This document shows positions 8,254 to 15,781 of a stretch of 22,557 nt of DNA, piece by piece. Below the pieces are notes generated by a model that saw only the letters and a program-made list of their open reading frames with translations, was not told the DNA's origin and did not search any database. Location: NCBI GenBank assembly GCA_030374735.1, contig JASCIV010000369.1, forward strand, positions 1-22,557. The letters are read 5' to 3'. This stretch comes from Gracilaria caudata (Eukaryota; Rhodophyta; Florideophyceae; Gracilariales; Gracilariaceae). Made by a program: the position numbers and the translations under genes. Position 1 is the first letter of the stretch; every line of letters starts with the position of its first letter.

Positions 8254-8279
8254 AACTATGTTTGAAACATAGTTCAAAC
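8254..8279. repeat. Odd palindrome, 10-bp arms
   Basis: AACTATGTTT-g-AAACATAGTT (8254-8274) is perfect. An alternative hairpin, GTTTGAA-n6-TTCAAAC (8260-8279), overlaps it. Confidence 0.85.
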
Positions 8280-8508
8280 TACCTCCTCGTGTGCTCTGTG
8301 GTACGACAAAGCAACAATGCGGAGCTTATGAGATAGATATATTCTGCTAGAAGTACAGTATATACCAGTACGGGATGCAACCCGTCGAGCGCTATCTTTC
8401 TCCTTTATTTTCGAGCGCTATCATGGCATGGGATACTAAACAGTGCATTTTGTGAAGCAAAGAACGTGACTTCCCATGAGGTGTCAGCATTCATGATAGA
8501 AATACGAA

Positions 8509-8763
8509 CAGAGCACAATCAAGCAGATCAAGCTCAACAGTGGCTCTTTCGCCGTGGCAAGGACACCAAACACGTGAACCAAAGTGCTTTGAACAAAGCG
8601 GACTGTTGCCACAAGCTTGTGACTCGTTTATAATAGCACTAATAGACTCAACACACGGTTGCAATCACCGCACACCCACAGCGATGATAATCGCTTTGCA
8701 AGCGCACGTTCTCCAAGCGAAGTTACCCTAACAAGAGAGTACAATCGCTCAACTACAGCCATC
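8509..8763 (-). repeat. Subfamily A 3' flank block (beside the 8764 gene)
   Basis: This block recurs inverted at 11346-11575 behind the 10935 gene, in shortened form at 14252-14423, and decayed at 4205-5520. Landmarks are GAGCACAATC, GCTTTGAACAAAGCGG, a TTTATAATAGCAC stretch, GGTTGCAATC and GCGATGATAATCGC. Confidence 0.7.
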
Positions 8764-9171
8764 CTAAGACTTAGCAGGGCCACCAGCACCACCATCGCCA
8801 GCAACAGCCGTATTGGTCACAGATCCAATAATGGCGCCGCCGCCGCCGCACTTCTTGCCCTTCTTTCCCTTCTTGCAACCTCCACCGCTCACAACTCCCA
8901 CAGCGCCATTGCCCGCGGTAGCGTCAATTATTCCCGGTCCGCCGAGGATTTTTCCCTTGTTAGCCACCAGCTTGCTATCATCCACGCCGTCACCACCTAC
9001 TCCACCCTCAATGGCCACGCCTACAACAGCGGCGTCACCGCCGCCGCCTCCGGCTCCTCCAACAGACTTGCTCTTATCGATGATCGGCGGTAAGAAGAAA
9101 CGCGACGGCGGTGCGGGCGCAGCATACATGGAGGACACCAGCACCAGAACGACAGCGGCAATCAGCTTCAT
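8764..9171 (-). CDS. Secreted Gly-rich protein with Cys-Lys loop, core subfamily A (135 aa)
   Basis: I chose the internal start beginning MKLIAAVVL. The 28 residues before it fall downstream of the TATA box but match no sister protein, and this ATG has A at -3. The signal peptide is residues 1-17 or so (ending YAAP). Then come RFFLPPIIDKSKSVGG (24-39), a GGGGGDAAVVG stretch, GGVGGDGVDDSKLVANKG (56-73), GGPGIIDATAGNGAVG (77-92), and a basic loop CKKGKKGKKC (99-108) holding the only two cysteines. The C-terminal motif is GSVTNTAVAGDGGAGG. It diverges head to head from the gene at 10935. Likely secreted and possibly crosslinked by a disulfide; function unknown. Confidence 0.9.
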   Translation of the reverse strand: MKLIAAVVLVLVSSMYAAPAPPSRFFLPPIIDKSKSVGGAGGGGGDAAVVGVAIEGGVGGDGVDDSKLVANKGKILGGPGIIDATAGNGAVGVVSGGGCKKGKKGKKCGGGGAIIGSVTNTAVAGDGGAGGPAKS

Positions 9172-9288
9172 GATTGAGAGGGTGTGAGGAACGGCAGATT
9201 TGATCTTGAAGAGTTGGGTGCAGTGGAGCGGGCGGTTTGAGTTGATGGTGAGCAAGTTGATGTGGTGAGGATGGATCGATTCGCTCCC

Positions 9289-9297
9289 TTATGTACC
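9289..9297 (-). promoter_or_regulatory. TATA-like box of the 8764 gene
   Basis: Minus strand TACATAAGG, a variant of the TATATAAGC seen in sister genes, followed as there by GAATCGATCC. About 120-125 bp from the ATG. Confidence 0.55.
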
Positions 9298-9324
9298 ACT
9301 CGGGGAGCCGTTCACCCGCGGGGG

Positions 9325-9665
9325 CTCGCGGAAGGAACAGATGCGCTTAGAAGCAGCAAAACGCGCATGAAGCGAGCATTGGCTCACATGAAAGCATGTG
9401 AAGCCATTGAGGAGAGAAGCCCAATCATCATACAAGCACGTTGAATTTGTGCACCTGCAACGAGGAAACGTCAAACGCATGCTGTTTCAGAGGAGGGTGG
9501 GGTAGGTTGTCACGCCCAATCGCTCACGGAAGCAACAGACGCGCATGGAAGCAGAAGACACGCCCGGAAGTTGCGTGCAAAGCCGATTGAGGAAAGAAGC
9601 TCACTTACCCACGCGCGTGGAAATGACGCACGCGCAGCGAAGAAGACTGGAACACATGGATGCTG
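9325..9665. repeat. Tandem duplication in the upstream region of the 8764 gene
   Basis: About 9325-9485 and 9523-9666 are two diverged copies of one module. Both start GGAAG-n-AACAGA-n-GCGC, contain GATTGAGGAAAGAAGC (second copy; similar in the first) and end near TGCTGT. Sister genes have one copy, so this gene has a doubled upstream segment. Confidence 0.5.
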
Positions 9666-9689
9666 TACGAACGGCTTGTCGCTTGTCGG

Positions 9690-10340
9690 GGGATGGAAAA
9701 CGCGACGCAGGACCGTCTCCCTAGACGAATTCGCGGGCGTGATCGTGTAAGACGGTGAGCACGAATGACGAAGGCGGACGGCGATGGCGATGACTAACGT
9801 TTCACTCTTGCACGCTGTAGTCTGGGAAGGCGAGACTCGCTGCGGCACGGCGGCGTGATAGGTTGTTCGTGTTGCGTTTGGGTTAGTCAGGCAGAAGGAA
9901 GCGCTGTGACAGGGAAACGGGGTGAGGGAAACGGACGCAGGAGTGTTTTCGGTTCCTTTGAATGGAAAAAAGTTCTTAATTTGGCTGCAAAATAAATATC
10001 TTGCAGAGATGAGGCGCTTTGATGGCGACAGTCTGTCCAGACAGAGCCCAATCGAAAGGCGGCAACGCCGGCGTCGCCGGCGGCTCGCCGCAAGACCACA
10101 CACAAGCAACGTCATGCCATTGATGCCTACAAACTATCAGCCAATCACGTTTAAGTAGTTTAATGTTACTTGGTCGACTTGTGCGACACGCGCGCACGAA
10201 CTACATGTCATGAACGTCACGATCCTGGAACACAACCGCGCGCTTCGCGTGCCGCCACAGCCTGGGCAAAGCCTAAACTCTTCGCGCTCGCAGCAATGCA
10301 AGAACGCTACCCGAAGAGCAACGTTCTTCCTCAACGACTC
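9690..10340. other. Distal upstream block and centre of a large inverted repeat
   Basis: 9690-9950 belongs to the upstream block shared by the core A genes. 9960-10340 is not shared and lies between the two inverted gene units (8764 minus and 10935 plus). No gene is recognised. It holds the GC palindrome at 10066-10082 and a TCTGTC-ca-GACAGA palindrome near 10032-10045. Confidence 0.45.
10066..10082. repeat. Doubled palindromic octamer
   Basis: CGCCGGCG-t-CGCCGGCG, a self-complementary octamer repeated after one base. It has the same geometry as AGATATCT-a-AGATATCT at 14127-14143. Confidence 0.8.
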
Positions 10341-10682
10341 GCCCGTATCGCTACCGTATCAAGAAAACCCTTCCCACCCAGGAACAGACCCTGAAGCCCG
10401 AAACAACATATCTCCCCGTCATGCCTCGCCATCCTGAGGTACAACGTACCCGCCTCCATCGTCTTCCGCCTTCGTCATTCGCCCTCACTCTCTCACTCGA
10501 TCACGCCAGCAGATTCGTCTAGCTAAGGGCGTGTGCACTGCGTCGCGGTCTCCATACCCCAACATGTGACAACCCAGACCTCAATCCTCTGAAACAGCAT
10601 GTGTTTGACGATTCTTCGTTGCGAGTGCGCAAATTCAACGAGCGTGCATGAGTGATCTCCTTTCCGAATTGGTGTCGGAAGA

Positions 10683-10767
10683 TTCCATCGACGTTTGTTT
10701 CCTCCATGCGCGTTGGCTGCTTCCATGAACGTTTGCTTCTGCTATTAGCTGCTTCCATGCGTGTGCT
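10683..10767 (+). promoter_or_regulatory. Four upstream repeats of a TTCCATGnnCGTTTG motif
   Basis: TTCCATCGACGTTTG (10683-10697), CTCCATGCGCGTTGG (10702-10716), TTCCATGAACGTTTG (10721-10735) and TTCCATGCGTGTGCT (10753-10767) lie 45-125 bp upstream of the TATA box of the 10935 gene. The same motif occurs in reverse orientation upstream of minus-strand sisters, for example 12805-12819 and 12828-12842. It is a candidate activator site array. Confidence 0.5.
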
Positions 10768-10809
10768 TGGCGTGTGCGAGCGACTGCGGATGAACATCTA
10801 CCCGAGTGG

Positions 10810-10817
10810 TATATAAG
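10810..10817 (+). promoter_or_regulatory. TATA box of the 10935 gene with conserved core
   Basis: TATATAAG followed by CGTGCGAATCGACCCGTC. The downstream part is shared with the promoters at 12718, 14897 and partly 9289. The ATG lies 125 bp further on. Confidence 0.8.
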
Positions 10818-10934
10818 CGTGCGAATCGACCCGTCCGCAATTCATCAATCTGGTCATCATCAACTCAAACCATCCTCTACCATCCAAGACTGTTCGAAGT
10901 CCAGAATCTCTGCCGTTCATCAACTCTCTGCACC

Positions 10935-11345
10935 ATGAAGATCATTGCCGCTCTGCTTCTGATGCTGTTCTCATGCATCTACGCCGCGCCCGTACCGTCC
11001 ACGCGCATCTTCTTCCCACCGATTATCGATGCCAGCAAGTCTGTTGGAGGAGCTGGAGGCGACGGCGGTGACGCCGGTGTTGTAGGCGTGTCCATTGAGG
11101 GTGGAGTTGGTGGTGACGGCGTGGATGATAGCAAGCTGGTGGCTAACAAGGGAAAAATCCTTGGCGGACCGGGAATAATTGACGCCACCGCGGGTAATGG
11201 CGCTGTGGGAGTTGTGGCGGGCGGAGGCTGTGGCAAGAAGGGCAAGAAAGGCAAGAAGTGCGGCGGCGGCGGCGCCATTATTGGAGCTGTGACCAATACG
11301 GCTGTTGGTGGCGACGGTGGTCCTGGTGGCAAGGCGATCTCGTAA
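10935..11345 (+). CDS. Secreted Gly-rich protein with Cys-Lys loop, core subfamily A (136 aa)
   Basis: The start is MKIIAALLL, with ACC before the ATG. The 43 upstream codons begin at the TATA box itself and are 5' untranslated region. The signal peptide is about residues 1-17 (SCIYAAP). RIFFPPIIDASKSVGG spans 24-39, GGDGGDAGVVG 41-51, GGVGGDGVDDSKLVANKG 56-73 and GGPGIIDATAGNGAVG 77-92. The basic loop CGKKGKKGKKC (99-109) contains the only two mature cysteines, and the C-terminal motif GAVTNTAVGGDGG is at 117-129. It is the only inverted copy among the core A genes, head to head with the 8764 gene and tail to tail with the 12216 gene. One residue more in the loop than the 8764 copy. Confidence 0.9.
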   Translation: MKIIAALLLMLFSCIYAAPVPSTRIFFPPIIDASKSVGGAGGDGGDAGVVGVSIEGGVGGDGVDDSKLVANKGKILGGPGIIDATAGNGAVGVVAGGGCGKKGKKGKKCGGGGAIIGAVTNTAVGGDGGPGGKAIS

Positions 11346-11575
11346 GTTGACGTTGGTTGAGCGATGATACTCTTCTGTATGGGCGCGTTTGCGGCGATTA
11401 TCATCGCTGAATTTGTGCTTTGATTGCAACCGTATGTTGGTTCTATTAGTGCTGTTATAAAGGAGTCGCAGCCGTATTGTGGCAAAAGTCCGCTTTGTTC
11501 AAAGTGCTTTGGTTCACGTGCTTGCCATAGCGAGAGAGCTGCAGCTCAGCTTGATCTTGCCGATTGCGTAATTGA
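11346..11575 (+). repeat. Subfamily A 3' flank block (beside the 10935 gene)
   Basis: The inverted counterpart of 8509-8763, with the same landmarks in reverse order: GCGATTATCATCGC, GATTGCAACCG, GTGCTGTTATAA, CGCTTTGTTCAAAG and CTTGATCTTGCC. It moves with the gene and is evidence for duplication of whole units. Confidence 0.7.
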
Positions 11576-12215
11576 GACATCTTCAACCGGCGTCTCGTGC
11601 TGTAGTAGATGTGCGGGAGATGCTATCTAAGAGTGCTGCGTGTACCTTCGTAGATATCGAGACATGTACCCTTGTATCTCATTCACCTTCACTGCCACAT
11701 CTCCGCCACCGTTGTTGCCGTATCCTTGTAACAGAGAACACAATTAATGGCCGCGTTCAGCTACGAAGGATACCGTTTGATTAGTAGATGTACGTCGGAT
11801 ACGTGTAGAATATATTTGGTGTACTTGAGCGGGCGAGTTGGCTCTGGCAATGATCGCCGTCGTCGGCATTGGGCCAAGGGAGAAAAGCTTGGTTGCCGAG
11901 CAGTTTGAGATTTCAATGTTTGAAGTTCAATCGCAAGTGCTGCGTCCTCGTGGCCCTTCTGACTATTTTGCAAAGGGGCTTTGCCTTCTAGACCTACTTT
12001 CATTCGCAGTGCAATTCCTTCGTGGGCCAAATAACGCCCTACTGTATCAAGTTTGGATTTTGTCTCCCATCTGTACTCGCCATCGAAGCTGGCAGTGAAG
12101 ATAGACACAAATGGCGAAATCTACATCTTTACGTCTTGGACACGATGGTAGTATCTGCTAGATATGCAAGTGACGTCATCCAACAACAGATCCCCATCGT
12201 CAAACCACCGTCAAC
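11576..12215. other. Gene-free stretch between convergent genes
   Basis: The open frames (minus 11761-12108, plus 11838-12098) lie on opposite strands over one another and look like chance. A TGACGTCA palindrome occurs at 12171-12178, about 40 bp past the stop of the 12216 gene. Confidence 0.35.
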
Positions 12216-12611
12216 CTACGAGAACGCAGGGCCACCAGCACCACCGTCGCCAGCAACAGCCGTATTGGTCACAGCTCCAACAATGGCGCCGCCGCCGCCG
12301 CACTTCTTGCCCTTCTTGCAACCTCCACCGGTCACAACTCCCACAGCGCCATTGCCCGCGGTAGCGTCAATTATTCCCGGTCCGCCAGCTATGATACCCT
12401 TGTTGAGCACCAGCTTGCTGTCATCCACACCGTCACCACCTACTCCACCCTCAATGGCTACGCCTACAACAGCGGCGTCACCGCCGTCGCCTCCGGCTCC
12501 TCCAACAGACTTGCTCTTATCGATGATCGGCGGAAAGAAGATGCGTGACGGCGCGGGCGCGGCGTACGTGCACGAGACCAGCATCAGAAGCAGAGCGGCA
12601 ACGATCTTCAT
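12216..12611 (-). CDS. Secreted Gly-rich protein with short Cys-Lys loop, core subfamily A (131 aa)
   Basis: The start is MKIVAALLL, with ACC before the ATG. The 73 codons upstream run back through the promoter and are rejected. The signal peptide ends YAAP at about residue 19. RIFFPPIIDKSKSVGG, GGDGGDAAVVG, GGVGGDGVDDSKLVLNKG and GGPGIIDATAGNGAVG follow as in the sisters. The basic loop is shortened to CKKGKKC (98-104), again with the only two cysteines of the mature chain, and the C-terminal motif is GAVTNTAVAGDGGAGG. The coding sequence is very close to that of 8764-9171, which suggests recent duplication or gene conversion. Its 3' neighbour, 10935, is convergent. Confidence 0.9.
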   Translation of the reverse strand: MKIVAALLLMLVSCTYAAPAPSRIFFPPIIDKSKSVGGAGGDGGDAAVVGVAIEGGVGGDGVDDSKLVLNKGIIAGGPGIIDATAGNGAVGVVTGGGCKKGKKCGGGGAIVGAVTNTAVAGDGGAGGPAFS

Positions 12612-12717
12612 GGTTGAGAGAGTTTGAGGAACGGCAGAGATGTTGGTGTTGAAGAGTTTGTTTTGATTTTGTTGATGGTGAGCAGACTGATGTGCTTCGG
12701 ACGGATCGATTCTCGCG

Positions 12718-12725
12718 CTTATATA
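12718..12725 (-). promoter_or_regulatory. TATA box of the 12216 gene
   Basis: TATATAAG followed by CGCGAGAATCGATCCGTC, the conserved core of the subfamily. 114 bp from the ATG. Confidence 0.8.
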
Positions 12726-13230
12726 CCGCTCGAGGCGTTCACCCTCATTCACTCGCGGAATCAACACACGCGCATGGGAGAAGCACAGTTTGCAGGGAAG
12801 CTGCGAAACGCGCATGGAATCTGGCGGCAAACGCGTACGGAAACATCCTACACCATGGGGGAAAGGAGCTCACTCACGCACGCACGTTTGAATTTGCGCG
12901 TTCGTGACGAAGAAGCGTCAAACACTTGCGGTTTCAGAGGAGTGAGGTAGGGGTTGTCAATGTGCGGGGGGGGGGGATGGAAACCCCGACGCTGTGCGCA
13001 TGCCCCTAGACGGAATTCGGGGGCGTGATGGTGTAAGTGACTGAGCGGGATTGAAGAAGGCGGGCAGCTACGCGGTGGCTGGGAACGGCGAGGCATGACG
13101 GGGTGATATGTTGTTTTTGGGTTTGTGCCTTGGTGGAACGGTTTTTTTTTGTTGATGGGAACACGGACGAGTTGTCGACAAAGGGCAAAGGTTGTTGCTG
13201 CCGGGAGCATAGAAGTGCTACCCTTCGACA
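12726..13230 (-). repeat. Subfamily A upstream block of the 12216 gene
   Basis: It carries the CAAACGCGCATGGAA-type motifs (12805-12842), a GAGCTCACTCACGCACGC stretch, GAATTTGCGCG with TGACGAAGAAGCGTCAAAC (about 12889-12922), a run of ten or so G at about 12963-12974, and the distal part from 12975 that matches 15075-15290 and 9690-9950. No gene is recognised. Confidence 0.55.
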
Positions 13231-13434
13231 AGCGTGTAGATACAGAGTACAAGCATGGGTCACCTCCGAAGCTCGAGGGTATGATATACCCACCAAACGG
13301 AACCCGAAGTTTAATTTCGGTTCACACACGTGTTTGGCAGAATTTGCATTGCTGTCAGTGACAGCCTGTCACAGATTCGCTTTGCGTGCTCCCTTGCTGT
13401 GCTCGCACAGTGCAGCTCATGCGAGCGCGGGATG

Positions 13435-13533
13435 GTACCGTCGTACTGTACCGTCGGTACAGTACGCAAAAGCGATCGAAAGAAGGTCAGCACAGTTCGG
13501 GCGCACGGGTACTACAGTACGAAGGTACTGTAC
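13435..13533. promoter_or_regulatory. GTAC cluster with a 25-bp palindrome
   Basis: There are nine GTAC tetramers in about 100 bp, several as GTACnGTAC. The centre is a perfect palindrome at 13442-13466 with arms CGTACTGTACCG and CGGTACAGTACG around one T. CAGTAC-gaag-GTACTG follows at 13515-13530. It could be a binding-site cluster for a GTAC-recognising factor or simply expanded palindromic DNA. Confidence 0.45.
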
Positions 13534-14125
13534 GCGATGGCGGTGGTTGCGACGAGGGCTCAGCTCGCGGTGGGGCTGGACCTACCCGTTTCACAAAAGA
13601 ATTCCTCGGCGCGTTGCTCGAAATCCAAATTCTGTACCCCTACTGGTACGTTTTCGTGCTGCTGCCCACTCGGCAGCTGAGCTAACACAGTGTTGCGAAT
13701 TGGCTCGCAATCGTTCCTCCTGTTGCAGACCGTTGCGGTGTTGTTACAACAACATCAGTACGAGGTTGTGTGGTATCTATCATACGAACGGCTTTTACTG
13801 TCGCTAGCAGTAGCGACTGCCCTCTAGCAGTAACGCACCATTTGCAACGCAAGCTAGTTTACAGTTTATGTATCTGAGGAAGTGGCGAAGGTTCACACTT
13901 GTGAGCCTCATAGTACGAAGGTAGAACGCAGTTTCCGGAACTCACAGAACACGCCAAAGGTTTAACAAATGACAGCGCCATTGAGTGCTCAACCAGAGCG
14001 CGCGTGAATCAACCTGCACCTTCTCCCGCACTTTGAAACAGCGTGGAAACCATATCCCTAGCTAAACGCGGCCAAACAGTGGTGGGCTCTGTGTGGCACG
14101 CCAACAAGGACAGATGACAACTTGC

Positions 14126-14234
14126 TAGATATCTAAGATATCTACGTTTAGTTGCTGCGTGCAGCGCGTTGAGCGCTGTCGCCGGAGGGGCGACGGGTGC
14201 AGCTCTAATACGAAGGGCACCTTCTCGTGCCCTT
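14126..14234. repeat. Run of five consecutive hairpins
   Basis: In order: TAGATATCT-a-AGATATCTA, GCTGC-gt-GCAGC, CAGCGC-n5-GCGCTG, GTCGCC-n5-GGCGAC, and AAGGGCAC-n6-GTGCCCTT. The first lies 1-10 bp from the next, the third and fourth share one base, and the last starts 19 bp further on. Confidence 0.7.
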
Positions 14235-14251
14235 GAAATGCGAACACTCAA

Positions 14252-14423
14252 TTGAACATAGAAAAGCTGTTGCGACAACGAGTTTGCGACTCTTTTAATA
14301 CAGCACTAATAGCGAACAATTGCTATCAACGCACACGCACGTCCAGCGATCATCATCGCCGCAGACGCGCACCTTCTCCAAGCGACGCTACCCAACAGTT
14401 CCATCGCTCCAACCACCGCCAAC
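14252..14423 (-). repeat. Shortened subfamily A 3' flank block (beside the 14424 gene)
   Basis: It matches the gene-proximal part of 8509-8763: TTGCGACTC, TTTAATACAGCACTAATAG, the GCGATCATCATCGC stretch, and CCTTCTCCAAGCGA. The distal part with GCTTTGAACAAAG is missing and replaced by the hairpin-rich segment. Confidence 0.6.
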
Positions 14424-14789
14424 TTACGAGAACGCGGGGCCACCAGCACCGCCATCGCCGGCAACAGCCGTATTCGTGACCGAACCTGCAATGATTCCCT
14501 TACCCTTCACAACTCCTACAGCGCCATTGCCCGCGGTAGCGTCGATGACTCCCGCTCCACCAGCTATGATGCCCTTGTTCAATACGGCCTTGCTATCATC
14601 CACGCCGTCACCACCAATTCCGCCCGAAATGGACACGCCTACAACAGCGGCGTCACCGCCGTCGCCTCCAGCTCCGCCCACAGACTTGCTGGCATCAATG
14701 ATCGGTGGGAAGAAGATGCGCGTGGACGGTACGGGCGCGGCGTACATGGACGACACCAACACCAAAACGACAGCGGCAATCAGCTTCAT
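14424..14789 (-). CDS. Secreted Gly-rich protein, core subfamily A without Cys loop (121 aa)
   Basis: The signal peptide MKLIAAVVLVLVSSMYAAP matches that of the 8764 gene. RIFFPPIIDASKSVGG, GGDGGDAAVVG and GGIGGDGVDDSKAVLNKG follow, then GGAGVIDATAGNGAVG. Where three sisters have a Cys-bracketed lysine loop this protein has VVKGKGII, so the mature chain has no cysteine. The C-terminal motif is GSVTNTAVAGDGGAGG with AFS at the end. The ATG has A at -3. The promoter and flanks are those of the core units. Loss or gain of the loop is the main difference within the core group. Confidence 0.9.
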   Translation of the reverse strand: MKLIAAVVLVLVSSMYAAPVPSTRIFFPPIIDASKSVGGAGGDGGDAAVVGVSISGGIGGDGVDDSKAVLNKGIIAGGAGVIDATAGNGAVGVVKGKGIIAGSVTNTAVAGDGGAGGPAFS

Positions 14790-14896
14790 GGTTGAGAAAG
14801 TTGAGTAACAGTGGAGATTTTCGACTTGAGAGTGTAGAGGGCGCTTTGAGATGATGACGAACAGAACGTTATGCTTCAGACGGATCGATTCGCACG

Positions 14897-14904
14897 CTTA
14901 TATA
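14897..14904 (-). promoter_or_regulatory. TATA box of the 14424 gene
   Basis: TATATAAG followed by CGTGCGAATCGATCCGTC, the clearest form of the shared core promoter. About 110 bp from the ATG. Confidence 0.8.
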
Positions 14905-15700
14905 CCAAGCGGGGAGGTGAAGGCCCAGTCGCTCGCGGAGGCAACACACCCACATGGAAGCATGTGAAAGCGATTGATGGGAGAAGCTCACTCACACACT
15001 GTGTGAGTTACACGCGTACGGTGAATTTGCACACGCGCGACGAAGAAGTGTCAAACGCAGGCCGTGTCATGGCCGGCGGGATGCATAGGCGGACGCAGGG
15101 CGCATGCCCCCGACGAATTCGCAGTGCGTGATCGTGTAATGACGACGACGGACGGGGATGGGGACGCGCACACTGCCCCTCGGGAAGGCGAGACACTTGA
15201 CGGAGGGTTCTGGGTCGGTTGTGTTGGCGGCAGGGTTTTTTTTTGATGGGGAAACGGACGAGTTGTCGAGGAAGGGCACGGCATGTTGCATAGCTGTGTG
15301 TGCGCAGAGGGAGCATGGTGAGTTGTACTCGACTTCTGGGGCCAGCTGGCGAGATGCGCAAATTCGCTGCCTTGGGCGCGGGGCGGCGGGAATGCGCTGC
15401 ATGGGGCGAATCGCACGCGAGATGGTACATGTGCCTTATGGTGTGCGGGAGTCGACATGACACGACAGCGCGCAGAGAATCTGGAGGCATTACCCTTGTG
15501 GGAGAAGACAATACGAGTTAGCTGGTGAACGATGCATGTGGATGGTGAATCGTATGCAAGGTTGTGCCTGTACCGGCATACACGAGTTGTGCTGACAAGA
15601 GGTGGTTCAAACGGTTCGGGAGGAGTGTCGGGCGCCTGTACACGGCTTTCCCAGTGTTGCGCGGCCAGAAAGCTGTACGTGAAGAGCGTGACACATGACA
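14905..15700. other. Upstream block of the 14424 gene and gene-free DNA
   Basis: 14905-15300 is the shared upstream block, including GAATTTGCACACGCG with GACGAAGAAGTGTCAAAC (about 15022-15057) and the distal part from about 15075. 15300-15700 shows no gene; overlapping open frames on both strands lack family features. Confidence 0.45.
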
Positions 15701-15781
15701 AAGATTTGCAAACAGCCTATAGCGCACACTTTACTTAATCAGAGGCACTTCATACATCACAAACGGCATAGACACACGTGC

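Larger units (their letters stand above)
7219..8500. other. Upstream block of the 6880 gene and gene-free DNA
   Basis: From 7219 to about 7520 and again from about 7700 to 7950 the sequence resembles the upstream blocks of the other A genes (for example 9690-9950, 12975-13200, 15075-15290). About 170 bp at 7530-7700 is absent from the others and includes the dispersed repeat at 7534-7565. From 7950 to 8500 I see no gene, only the palindrome at 8254-8279 and a 12-bp direct repeat TCGAGCGCTATC at 8385 and 8411. Confidence 0.5.
13340..14240. repeat. Palindrome-rich intergenic segment
   Basis: It lies between the upstream block of one A gene and the 3' flank block of the next. Perfect inverted repeats include 13351-13365, 13359-13371, 13442-13466 (12-bp arms), 13661-13677, 13693-13710, 13739-13754, 13800-13817, 14126-14144 (9-bp arms), 14162-14178, 14178-14194 and 14213-14234 (8-bp arms). 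A 234-codon open frame (13103-13807) crosses part of it but has no recognisable features. Confidence 0.6.

Noticed and set aside
10806..10934. N-terminal extensions to upstream ATGs for the 10935 gene and likewise 8764, 12216 and 16991
   Set aside because: The extensions start at or before the TATA box, differ between sisters, and would bury the signal peptide.
12171..12178. TGACGTCA as a cAMP-response type promoter element
   Set aside because: It lies 40 bp downstream of a stop codon between convergent genes, with no promoter nearby, and an 8-bp word is expected by chance every few windows.
12022..12627. Long proline-rich open frames antisense to the family genes (also 862-1188, 2291-2686, 6911-7291, 8813-9187, 10979-11485, 14320-14808, 16734-17387, 18101-18436, 19538-20146, 21013-21462)
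   Set aside because: Glycine codons read backwards give Pro, Ala and Ser codons, and GC-ending codons remove antisense stops. They have no signal peptides and vary in start and end.
13103..13807. A 234-codon open frame
   Set aside because: It runs through the end of a conserved upstream block and the palindrome-rich segment. It is rich in Arg and Cys, with no domain, signal peptide or conserved start.
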